The position numbers were made by a program, and so were the translations under genes. From Dokdonia sp. (GTDB taxonomy: Bacteria > Bacteroidota > Bacteroidia > Flavobacteriales > Flavobacteriaceae): 64,000 bases of DNA. The notes under the pieces are model-generated. The model saw only the letters and a program-made list of their open reading frames with translations. It did not search any database and was not told the DNA's origin. Location: positions 1 through 64,000 of the forward strand of contig JAHDIF010000002.1 in NCBI GenBank assembly GCA_020630915.1, written 5' to 3'. The first letter of the stretch is position 1. Every line of letters begins with the position of its first letter. Positions 56,695-64,000 of this stretch are shown in pieces.

Positions 56695-59091
56695 ATGAAA
56701 AAACAGCTACTTCTTCTAATCGCCCTATTGAGTGCCTTAACCACATTTGCTCAATTCTTAAACTCAAAACCCAACCTTCAATCTTTTGAGGGATATTTTG
56801 ACTTTCATTATGATGAGAAAGAAGATAAAATCTATCTGGAAGTAGATAAGCTAGATCAAGAGTTTTTGTATGTACACTCCCTAAGAACTGGACTTGGTAG
56901 TAATGATATAGGATTAGATCGCGGTCAGCTGGGAGGTACGGCAGTAGTAAAGTTTGAAAAGGCGGGGAACAAATTACTTCTCATACAGTCTAACACACGC
57001 TACAGAGCAAATACAGATAATGCGCTTGAAAAGAAATCTATAGAAGAAGCTTTTGCCAAGTCCGTATTATTTGGTTTTCCCATTAAAGAGACGAAGGGCA
57101 ATACCTATGTTATAGATATGACTAGTTTCTTATTGCAAGATACTCACGGTGTTGCTGCGCGTCTTAAAAGAGGCAAAGAAGGAAACTATAAAGTAGATAA
57201 AAGTCGCAGTGCCTTGCAAATGGAACGTACAAAGTCCTTTCCTAAAAATTCAGAATTTGAGGCGCTTATTACATATACTGGAGAACCAGCTGGCAGGAAC
57301 TTAAGAACCGTAGCTCCAGAGGTGAAAAGTATATCTGTAATACAACACCACAGCTTTGTAGCGTTGCCAGATGATACCTATAAACCTCGGGTTTTTGATC
57401 CGAGAGCAGGTAATATATCTACAACGTACTTAGATTATGCTACTCCTGTTCAAGAGCAGATCGTTAAGCGATTTGCAAACAGACACAGACTAGAAAAAAA
57501 GAATCCTGATGCTGCTAGGAGTGAAGCCGTAGAGCCTATTGTGTATTATCTAGATCCAGGAACTCCTGAGCCAGTACGATCTGCCTTATTAGAAGGTGCA
57601 AGCTGGTGGAATCAAGCTTTTGAAGCCGCTGGTTTTATCAATGCTTTTCAGGTAAAAATGCTTCCAGCAGATGCAGACCCTCAAGATGTGCGTTATAATA
57701 CCATACAATGGGTACATCGCAGTACAAGAGGATGGAGTTATGGAGCTAGTGTAACAGACCCGAGAACAGGAGAAATTATCAAAGGTCATGTTAGTTTAGG
57801 AAGTTTAAGAATTCGTCAGGACTTCTTAATCGCACAAGCACTTATGAATGCTCCTTTTAAGACTAATAATGACAATTACGAGCCTATGCTCGAAATGGCC
57901 TTAGCAAGAATAAGACAGTTAAGTGCTCACGAAGTAGGGCATACGATAGGATTTGCTCACAACTTTGCCGCAAGTCCAAATAACAGAGCTAGTGTGATGG
58001 ATTATCCACACCCTACATTGTCGTTAAAAGGGAAAGCGGTAGATTTTTCTAATGCCTATGCTACGGGAATAGGTGATTGGGATAAGGTTACGGTACAATA
58101 TAGTTATGGAATTCCACCTTCTGGAACTTCAGAAAAAACCTATTTAAATACGATATTAGAAACGGCAGAGGCTGCAGGAATGCGATACATTACAGATAGC
58201 GATGCGAGACCGCAAGGAGGAGCACATTACAAAGCACACCTATGGGACAATGGTAACAGTGCGACCACAGAGTTAGAGAATGTACTCGCTATTAGAAAGA
58301 CAGCTATGGAGAATTTTTCTGTTGATAATATTAGAAATGGAGAGCCTTATACTGTTTTAGAAGATGTTTTTGTTCCCTTGTATTTCTTTCACAGGTATCA
58401 AACCGAAGCTGCTGTAAAATTGGTAGGTGGTATGGATTATAATTATGCCGTAAAAGGAGATGAACATCTTAGTGTAACAGAAGTCCTAGACGCTAAGGAG
58501 CAAAAAGAAGCCTTGGCTACTGTATTAAAGACCTTGGATGGAGTTCATCTGGCGATCCCAAGAGAGCTACTGCCGCTCTTCCCACCACGTGCTCACGGCT
58601 ATTCTAGAAGTAGAGAAAGCTTTAAAAGCAATAACGGTGTAGCTTTTGATCCGCTGGGAGCGGCGGCTACGGCAAGTGATATGACTTTAGGATTGCTGTT
58701 GCATCCAGAAAAAGCAAACAGACTGGTCCTTCAAAAATCATTAGATAAAAAACAACTAGGAATTAAAGAGCTATTTAATGAACTTAGAAAGGAGACGCTT
58801 AATGCTAATCAGAAAGACGAATACATCAGTGAGGTGCAAACGGCCATCAATTATAATGTGGTAAAGCATCTAATAAATATGGCATTACATAAAAAGAGTA
58901 TTCCTCAGGTAAGCGCTTTCGCGAAAGCGGAATTAAAAGAAATTGCAACTTCTTTTAAAACAAGTACAGATCCTAATAAATTAGAAATGGCGTCTCGTAT
59001 TGAGGCTGCCTTAAAAAGCCCAAAAGATTTTAAGGTCCTACCATCACCAAAAATTCCTGATGGATCACCTATAGGATGTTATCAAGAATAA
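56695..59091 (+). CDS. exported zinc-dependent metalloprotease (DUF5117/DUF4953)
   Basis: A 798-residue exported protein with a signal peptide (about 1-19, LTTFAQ), an N-terminal DUF5117-like domain, and a zincin domain with HEVGHTIGFAHNF and the Met-turn VMDYPHP. Related Bacteroidetes proteins are annotated with DUF5117 and DUF4953. A palindrome copy gives AFAKAEL near residue 743. The substrate is unknown. The next gene starts three bases after the stop. Confidence 0.9.
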   Translation: MKKQLLLLIALLSALTTFAQFLNSKPNLQSFEGYFDFHYDEKEDKIYLEVDKLDQEFLYVHSLRTGLGSNDIGLDRGQLGGTAVVKFEKAGNKLLLIQSNTRYRANTDNALEKKSIEEAFAKSVLFGFPIKETKGNTYVIDMTSFLLQDTHGVAARLKRGKEGNYKVDKSRSALQMERTKSFPKNSEFEALITYTGEPAGRNLRTVAPEVKSISVIQHHSFVALPDDTYKPRVFDPRAGNISTTYLDYATPVQEQIVKRFANRHRLEKKNPDAARSEAVEPIVYYLDPGTPEPVRSALLEGASWWNQAFEAAGFINAFQVKMLPADADPQDVRYNTIQWVHRSTRGWSYGASVTDPRTGEIIKGHVSLGSLRIRQDFLIAQALMNAPFKTNNDNYEPMLEMALARIRQLSAHEVGHTIGFAHNFAASPNNRASVMDYPHPTLSLKGKAVDFSNAYATGIGDWDKVTVQYSYGIPPSGTSEKTYLNTILETAEAAGMRYITDSDARPQGGAHYKAHLWDNGNSATTELENVLAIRKTAMENFSVDNIRNGEPYTVLEDVFVPLYFFHRYQTEAAVKLVGGMDYNYAVKGDEHLSVTEVLDAKEQKEALATVLKTLDGVHLAIPRELLPLFPPRAHGYSRSRESFKSNNGVAFDPLGAAATASDMTLGLLLHPEKANRLVLQKSLDKKQLGIKELFNELRKETLNANQKDEYISEVQTAINYNVVKHLINMALHKKSIPQVSAFAKAELKEIATSFKTSTDPNKLEMASRIEAALKSPKDFKVLPSPKIPDGSPIGCYQE
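58917..58926. repeat. TTTCGCGAAA palindrome, copy 13 (in metalloprotease gene)
   Basis: CGCTTTCGCGAAAGCG copy read as AFAKAE. Confidence 0.9.
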
Positions 59092-59094
59092 ACT

Positions 59095-60153
59095 ATGTAC
59101 CAGACAGCACACCAAGAGAACGATCACATTATTGATCTAAGATCAGATACATTAACCAAGCCTACGCCAGCCATGCTAGAGTTTATGATGCAAGCACCTG
59201 TAGGGGATGATGTATACAAAGAGGACCCTACAGTAAATGAGTTGGAACGACGCATTGCAGATTACTTTGGGATGGATGAAGCATTGTATTTCCCTACGGG
59301 AAGTATGACCAATCAAGCTGCCATAAAAATTCACACACAACCTGGTGAACAGCTCATTGCAGATACATATGCCCACGTTTATAACTATGAAGGTGGAGGG
59401 GTTTCTTTCAATAGTGGAGTGTCTTGTAAATTATTAGACGGTAATAGAGGAATGATAACTGCTAGTCAGGTGGAGGAAGCGATTAACCCACCAGATTTTT
59501 ATCATAGCCCGCTTACGAGTTTAGTGTGTTTAGAAAACACGACTAATAAAGGTGGCGGTGCTTGTTACGATTTTGATGAAATTCTTAAAATTAAAGAGGT
59601 GTGTAAGGTTCATAATTTGGGGTTGCATTTAGATGGTGCACGACTATGGAATGCATTTATGGCTACAGGTCAGGATCCTAAAGTTTATGGAGAAACTTTT
59701 GATACCATATCCGTATGTCTAAGTAAAGGTTTAGGGGCTCCTATGGGGTCTGTTCTGGTAGGTAAAAAAGGGTTTATGAATAAAGCAATGCGGATACGTA
59801 AAGTACTGGGCGGGGGGATGCGTCAAGTAGGGTTTATGGCTGCAGCAGGGCTCTATGCTCTAGATCATCACATTGATAGAATGGTAGAAGATCATAAAAG
59901 AGCAAAAGAGTTAGAGGCAGTGCTTCTAACTAATGACTTAGTAAAAAGTGTTGATACGGTAGAGACCAATATTGTGATATTTACGCTTCAACCGGATGAC
60001 TCACAATTATTTACAAATATATTGTCTAAGAATGGAGTGAAATATAGTGATATGGGCGGTGGAAAATTAAGATTTGTAACTCATTATGATTATAAAGAAA
60101 ATAGTCATAAAAAGGTGCTCTCATTAATAGAATCTCAAACCAAAAAAAAATAA
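59095..60153 (+). CDS. ltaE: low-specificity L-threonine aldolase
   Basis: A 352-residue fold-type I PLP enzyme that cleaves threonine to glycine and acetaldehyde. It has [14 protein letters not shown] at the start, the PLP-stacking region [11 protein letters not shown], Asp-Gly-Ala-Arg in [11 protein letters not shown] and the PLP Lys in [12 protein letters not shown]. The three-base gap after the metalloprotease gene suggests co-transcription. Confidence 0.92.
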   Translation: MYQTAHQENDHIIDLRSDTLTKPTPAMLEFMMQAPVGDDVYKEDPTVNELERRIADYFGMDEALYFPTGSMTNQAAIKIHTQPGEQLIADTYAHVYNYEGGGVSFNSGVSCKLLDGNRGMITASQVEEAINPPDFYHSPLTSLVCLENTTNKGGGACYDFDEILKIKEVCKVHNLGLHLDGARLWNAFMATGQDPKVYGETFDTISVCLSKGLGAPMGSVLVGKKGFMNKAMRIRKVLGGGMRQVGFMAAAGLYALDHHIDRMVEDHKRAKELEAVLLTNDLVKSVDTVETNIVIFTLQPDDSQLFTNILSKNGVKYSDMGGGKLRFVTHYDYKENSHKKVLSLIESQTKKK

Positions 60154-60254
60154 AACGATATAACTTACTTTAGGTAAGTAGCATCGAAAATGCCTTTTTG
60201 ACGTTGCTAATGTGTTTTTTATCGATTTTAAGCCTTTTTTATGAAAACTTAAAA

Positions 60255-60282
60255 TTGTGTTAATAGAATTGGCTTAGTTTTG
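60255..60282 (+). promoter_or_regulatory. promoter of the OmpA-type gene
   Basis: TTG (60255-60257), a 17-base spacer and TAGTTTTG (60275-60282) match the Bacteroidetes consensus. The leader to the ATG is about 50 bases. Confidence 0.65.
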
Positions 60283-60341
60283 TTGTAGAATTGAAGGGGT
60301 CAAACCCGTTTTAAGCATTAACTTTAAACTATCAAATTAAG

Positions 60342-61445
60342 ATGAAGAAATTATTACTTTTTGGAGCCTTGATCGGAGCTGCATTCGGAATGCAAGCACA
60401 AGATCTTCCAACTAACCCAGAACCAGGAAAATGTTACGTACGTTGTACAACTCCTGACATTTATGAAACTCAGACTGTACAAATTCAGAAGACTCCTGCT
60501 TATAAGGTGTTAAAAACTGTACCTGCTCAGTACGAAACTCAAACTGAAAGAGTACTTGTTAAAGAGGCTTCTAAGAAATTGAGAATTATACCAGCTACTT
60601 ACAAAACAGAAACTGTATCTTATGTTAAAAGTACAACAGGTTCTTCTTTAAGAATAGTACCAGCAACATTTGCAAATGATTCTGAAACAGTAGAGACTAA
60701 ATCTGCTTATGCAGTATGGGAACTTGGAGCACCTGCACCTGATTGTGCATCTTCTAACCCAGATGATTGTCGTTACTGGTGTTACAAAGGATATCCAGCT
60801 GAGTATCAGACGGTATCTATTCGTACACTAGCAACAGACGCTCGTGTAGAATCTACTCCTGGTGGATCTGCAAACGGAACATATACTGTACGTGTAGTTG
60901 ATCAACCAGCTAGAGTAGTAGAAGAAGAGATTCCTGCTGAGTACGGTAATATTACTAAAACGGTATTAGTGAAAGATGCTTCTACAACTGAAGAAGTAAT
61001 CCCTGCAACATACACTACTGTTTCTAAAGAAGTTCTTAAGCAAAAAGGTGGTCTTACTACTTGGAGAGAAGTTGAGTGTGCTCTTGTTGAGTACCAAGCA
61101 CTTCCTATCAACTGGAATACTAACAGTGCTACTTTAACGTCTGCTGCTAAGAGCATCATCGATACTCGTTTAATGCCTTTATTAGCTCAAAACCCAGGTG
61201 TAAAATTAGAGATTGCTTCTCACACAGATTCACGTGGAGGTTCAACATCTAATCAAGACCTTTCTGAGCGTCGTGCACAAGCAGTTGCAAACTACTTAGT
61301 ATCTAAAGGAGTTAACAATAGCCTTCTTGTTGCAAACGGATTTGGTGAGCGTAGACTTAAAAATCGTTGTGCAGATGGTGTTTCTTGTACTGAAAGAGAG
61401 CACGCTGCAAACAGAAGAACTGAATTCCGTCTTATCAACAACTAA
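60342..61445 (+). CDS. OmpA family outer-membrane protein
   Basis: A 367-residue exported protein (signal about 1-19). The N-terminal half repeats a PA-x-Y/F-x-T-x-x-x-x-V-L-V-K-type unit about five times (PAQYETQTERVLVKE, PATYKTETVSYVKS, PAEYGNITKTVLVKD, PATYTTVSKEVLKQ). The C-terminal OmpA domain (about 250-365) has LEIASHTDSRGG, NQDLSERRAQAV and NRRTEFR for peptidoglycan binding. Even codon use and a strong promoter and terminator suggest high expression. Confidence 0.9.
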   Translation: MKKLLLFGALIGAAFGMQAQDLPTNPEPGKCYVRCTTPDIYETQTVQIQKTPAYKVLKTVPAQYETQTERVLVKEASKKLRIIPATYKTETVSYVKSTTGSSLRIVPATFANDSETVETKSAYAVWELGAPAPDCASSNPDDCRYWCYKGYPAEYQTVSIRTLATDARVESTPGGSANGTYTVRVVDQPARVVEEEIPAEYGNITKTVLVKDASTTEEVIPATYTTVSKEVLKQKGGLTTWREVECALVEYQALPINWNTNSATLTSAAKSIIDTRLMPLLAQNPGVKLEIASHTDSRGGSTSNQDLSERRAQAVANYLVSKGVNNSLLVANGFGERRLKNRCADGVSCTEREHAANRRTEFRLINN

Positions 61446-61470
61446 GATTTTAGAATTCTATATAATATAG

Positions 61471-61497
61471 AAAAGGCGCCCTATGGGCGCCTTTTTT
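61471..61497 (+). terminator. OmpA gene terminator
   Basis: AAAAGGCGCCC pairs with GGGCGCCTTTT around TAT, followed by a T-run. Confidence 0.9.
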
Positions 61498-61539
61498 GTT
61501 TTTAGAGTCATTTTGCTTTCGTGAAAGCGTATAGACTTA

Positions 61540-61863
61540 CTACTTAAATAAATCCATCCCCGGAATGTCAGGCATTCCTTCTTTTGCCACCGCCGCCATT
61601 TCTGTATCGTGAATGTTCTGAGCTTTTTCTAAGGCCTTATTGAGTGTCAGTACTAAATAGTCTTCTAGCTGTTCCTTGTCCTCTAGTAAAGAATCGTCTA
61701 CAGATACTTCTTTAATACGGCTATCTGCTGTTATGCTCACTTTTAAAAGACCGTCAGATGATTGCTCATCTACTATAACAGATTTAAGACGTTGTTTTGT
61801 TTCTTCGGCTTTTGCTTTTGCTTCTTGGAGCTTTCCCATAAGCCCCATCATATCTCCAAACAT
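61540..61863 (-). CDS. ybaB: YbaB/EbfC nucleoid-associated protein
   Basis: A 107-residue YbaB-type DNA-binding protein from the ATG at 61863 ([15 protein letters not shown]). The longer frame would add 16 codons without family similarity, so this start is preferred. The methionine-rich N-terminal helix, central beta strands ([19 protein letters not shown]) and C-terminal helix fit the family. It is divergent from the prolyl oligopeptidase gene. A -7 element TAAATTTG lies at 61901-61894. Confidence 0.9.
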   Translation of the reverse strand: MFGDMMGLMGKLQEAKAKAEETKQRLKSVIVDEQSSDGLLKVSITADSRIKEVSVDDSLLEDKEQLEDYLVLTLNKALEKAQNIHDTEMAAVAKEGMPDIPGMDLFK

Positions 61864-61934
61864 ATTAATCAGTTTTAGTTTACATATAGAATTCAAATTT
61901 ATTAAATTCACACAACTCTAAGAGTCTTGCACTA

Positions 61935-64000
61935 ATGAAAAAATATACTGTACTACTTATTGCATTCTTAATTTTCACATTGAGTTGTAATGAACATAAT
62001 TCTAAAGCTTTGACAAAAAATAGTATACCTCCAGTAGCCGAAAAAAAACCTGTTAATCTAGAAAAACACGGTGATATACGTGTAGATAATTATTTCTGGA
62101 TGAATGAAAGAGATCATCCAGAAGTTATAGATTATCTCGAAAGAGAGAATGACTACTATGATAAAATGACGGCTCATACCAAGAACTTTCAAAAAGAACT
62201 CTTCACAGAAATGAAAGGTAGGATTAAGGAAGATGATGCTTCTGTTCCTTTTAAAAGTAATGGGTACTGGTATTACAATAGGTATGAATTAGGTAAGGAC
62301 TACCCCGTTTTATGTCGCAAGAAAGATTCGCTCTCGAGCCAGGAGATTGTAGTGTTTGATAACAATGTAATGGCTAAAGGTCACCCATATTTTAGTCAGG
62401 CAGGTTATACGGTATCAGAAGATAATAAGATAGCGGCCTTTGGCATTGATACAGTGAGTAGAAGGCAGTATACCATACAATTTAAAAACTTGGAAACAGG
62501 TCAAGTTTACCCAGAAAAGATTGAAAACACTACTGGCAGAGCTGTATGGGCTAATGATAATAAGACTGTATATTACTCTAGAAAAGATGCTGAAACTTTG
62601 CGCTCTAACCAAATTTTTAAACACGTTTTAGGAACCGATGTAAAGAATGATGAGCTCGTTTTTCAGGAAGATGATGAGACATTTTACAGTTATGTGTATA
62701 AGACTAAGTCTAAAAAATATATAGTTATAGGATCTAGTAGTACGCTTACGAGTGAGTTTAGATGTACACTCGCAGATGAGGGGTCAAGTGAATTTACAGT
62801 ATTTCAAGAGCGTTCTCGAGGACTGGAGTATAGTATTGCTCATTTTGAGAATACTTTTTATATCCTGACCAATAAAGATGGTGCTACCAATTTCAAACTA
62901 ATGCAAACCTCTGAAGAATCAACCCAAAAGGAAAATTGGGAAGAGGTAATTCCGCATCGTGATAAGGTTTTACTAGAAGATATAGATATTTTTAAGGACT
63001 TTCTCGTTGTAAGCGAGCGAGAGAACGGACTTAACAAAATACGGATAACTAGCTGGGATAAGCAGGTTGATTACTACTTACCCTTTGATAATGAAACCTA
63101 TACCGCATACCCAACCACGAACGTAGATTTTGATACCACCACATTGCGTTACGCATATAATGCCCTAAATACACCTAGTTCTGTAATTGATTTCGACATG
63201 GTAACAAAGGAGAAATCGGTGATGAAAGAACAAGAAGTACTAGGAGGGACTTTTGATAAAAATAACTATGTGATGGAGCGCGTTTGGGCAACAGCCCGTG
63301 ACGGAGTTAAAGTTCCAGTTTCTATGGTATATCACAAAGACACTAAAAAAGATGGAAATGCTCCTTTGTTGCAATATGCTTACGGCAGCTATGGTAGCAC
63401 TATTGACCCTTCATTTTCGTCTATACGATTATCGCTGCTTGATAGAGGCTTTATTTATGCAATTGCACACATTCGTGGAGGAGAATATCTAGGAAGAAAA
63501 TGGTATGAGGATGGAAAATTACTTAAGAAAAAAAACACATTTACAGATTTTATAGATGTTTCTAAGCATCTTATCAAAGAAGACTATACATCAGAAGAAC
63601 ATTTATATGCTTTTGGTGGATCTGCAGGAGGCTTGCTTATGGGGGCGGTTGTAAATATGGCTCCAGAATTATATAAAGGAGTGATCGCTTCAGTACCTTT
63701 TGTAGATGTTGTGACAACGATGTTAGATGATACAATCCCTTTAACTACAGGTGAATACGACGAGTGGGGTAACCCTAATGATAAAGAGTACTATGAGTAT
63801 ATGAAAAGCTATAGTCCTTATGATAACGCTTTCGCGAAAGCGTACCCTACTATATTTGTAAATACTGGCTATCATGATAGCCAAGTTCAATATTGGGAAC
63901 CTGCTAAATGGGTTGCTAAAATGAGAGAAACAAACACAGGAGACAACACCATACTTTTTCATTGTAATATGGATGCAGGCCACGGCGGTGCATCTGGAAG
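61935..64000 (+). CDS. ptrB: prolyl oligopeptidase family peptidase (oligopeptidase B-like), partial
   Basis: This S9 serine peptidase starts with a lipoprotein-like signal (FTLSC, Cys19) and runs off the window end after 688 codons. An N-terminal beta-propeller (YFWMNERDHPEVIDYL near residues 55-72) is followed by the hydrolase domain with the nucleophile in GGSAGG (Ser563), Asp648 (YHDSQV) and His683 (DAGHGG). All three triad residues are in the window. A palindrome copy gives AFAKAY near residue 633. Oligopeptidase B type is preferred but not proven. Confidence 0.9.
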   Translation, partial: MKKYTVLLIAFLIFTLSCNEHNSKALTKNSIPPVAEKKPVNLEKHGDIRVDNYFWMNERDHPEVIDYLERENDYYDKMTAHTKNFQKELFTEMKGRIKEDDASVPFKSNGYWYYNRYELGKDYPVLCRKKDSLSSQEIVVFDNNVMAKGHPYFSQAGYTVSEDNKIAAFGIDTVSRRQYTIQFKNLETGQVYPEKIENTTGRAVWANDNKTVYYSRKDAETLRSNQIFKHVLGTDVKNDELVFQEDDETFYSYVYKTKSKKYIVIGSSSTLTSEFRCTLADEGSSEFTVFQERSRGLEYSIAHFENTFYILTNKDGATNFKLMQTSEESTQKENWEEVIPHRDKVLLEDIDIFKDFLVVSERENGLNKIRITSWDKQVDYYLPFDNETYTAYPTTNVDFDTTTLRYAYNALNTPSSVIDFDMVTKEKSVMKEQEVLGGTFDKNNYVMERVWATARDGVKVPVSMVYHKDTKKDGNAPLLQYAYGSYGSTIDPSFSSIRLSLLDRGFIYAIAHIRGGEYLGRKWYEDGKLLKKKNTFTDFIDVSKHLIKEDYTSEEHLYAFGGSAGGLLMGAVVNMAPELYKGVIASVPFVDVVTTMLDDTIPLTTGEYDEWGNPNDKEYYEYMKSYSPYDNAFAKAYPTIFVNTGYHDSQVQYWEPAKWVAKMRETNTGDNTILFHCNMDAGHGGASG
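63830..63839. repeat. TTTCGCGAAA palindrome, copy 14 (in ptrB)
   Basis: CGCTTTCGCGAAAGCGTAC copy read as AFAKAY, between the nucleophile and Asp of the triad. Confidence 0.9.

Noticed and set aside
1-64000. CRISPR arrays, tRNA genes and complete insertion sequences
   Set aside because: No regularly spaced direct repeats, no cloverleaf-like sequence and no transposase motif was seen by eye.

Overview
The window comes from a low-G+C marine Flavobacteriaceae, most likely Dokdonia/Krokinobacter or a close relative (an inference from gene content, not from rRNA). Pointers are a type IX secretion gene (porQ) beside cmk, promoters of the Bacteroidetes form TTG-N17-23-TAnnTTTG, near absence of Shine-Dalgarno sites, a 6S-Flavo-like RNA between zapA and rny, many lipoproteins with a Cys lipobox, and a polyamine operon containing a deoxyhypusine-synthase homologue. 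The 10-base palindrome TTTCGCGAAA occurs 14 times, within genes and between them.

Layout. 1-57: 3' end of a 5S rRNA and its terminator. 0.1-4.9 kb (minus): a translesion pair, dnaE2-like and dinB. 5.0-6.6 kb: a DinB-fold protein, a small membrane protein and murQ. 6.7-9.3 kb: coiled-coil protein, zapA, 6S-like RNA and rny. 9.4-11.8 kb (minus): lpd and two msrB genes, one for a lipoprotein. 12.0-19.2 kb: glycogen operon glgA-glgC-glgB followed by a GH31 glucosidase. 19.2-26.1 kb: M48 protease lipoprotein, MFS carrier, Cys-repeat lipoprotein and a giant FG-GAP/VCBS lipoprotein. 26.1-29.1 kb (minus): ECF sigma factor, anti-sigma factor and two exported repeat proteins. 29.4-33.9 kb: lon, porQ, cmk. 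33.9-41.7 kb: GH47 mannosidase lipoprotein, 2OG-Fe(II) oxygenase, SDR, nitroreductase with a divergent HxlR regulator, ABM/SnoaL lipoprotein, methyltransferase and AraC regulator. 41.8-46.9 kb (minus): tetR-ABC-HlyD-TolC efflux operon. 47.1-49.6 kb: CutA-like protein, RimB-RimK fusion, RMD1/YagE protein. 49.7-53.7 kb (minus): polyamine operon speA-speB-DHS-like plus two small acidic proteins. 54.2-56.5 kb (minus): yebC, pterin dehydratase, prfB with programmed frameshift. 56.7-64 kb: zincin metalloprotease, threonine aldolase, OmpA protein, ybaB (minus), and a prolyl oligopeptidase cut by the window end.

The most unusual material is (i) the palindrome family, read in frame as Ala-Phe-Ala-Lys in seven of eight genic copies and embedded in longer compound repeats at three places; (ii) the DHS homologue lacking the catalytic lysine; (iii) an ABC exporter with a degenerate nucleotide-binding domain under a TetR gene with overlapping palindromic operators; and (iv) interlocked divergent promoters at hxlR/nfsB. 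No insertion sequence with a transposase, no CRISPR array and no tRNA gene was seen.
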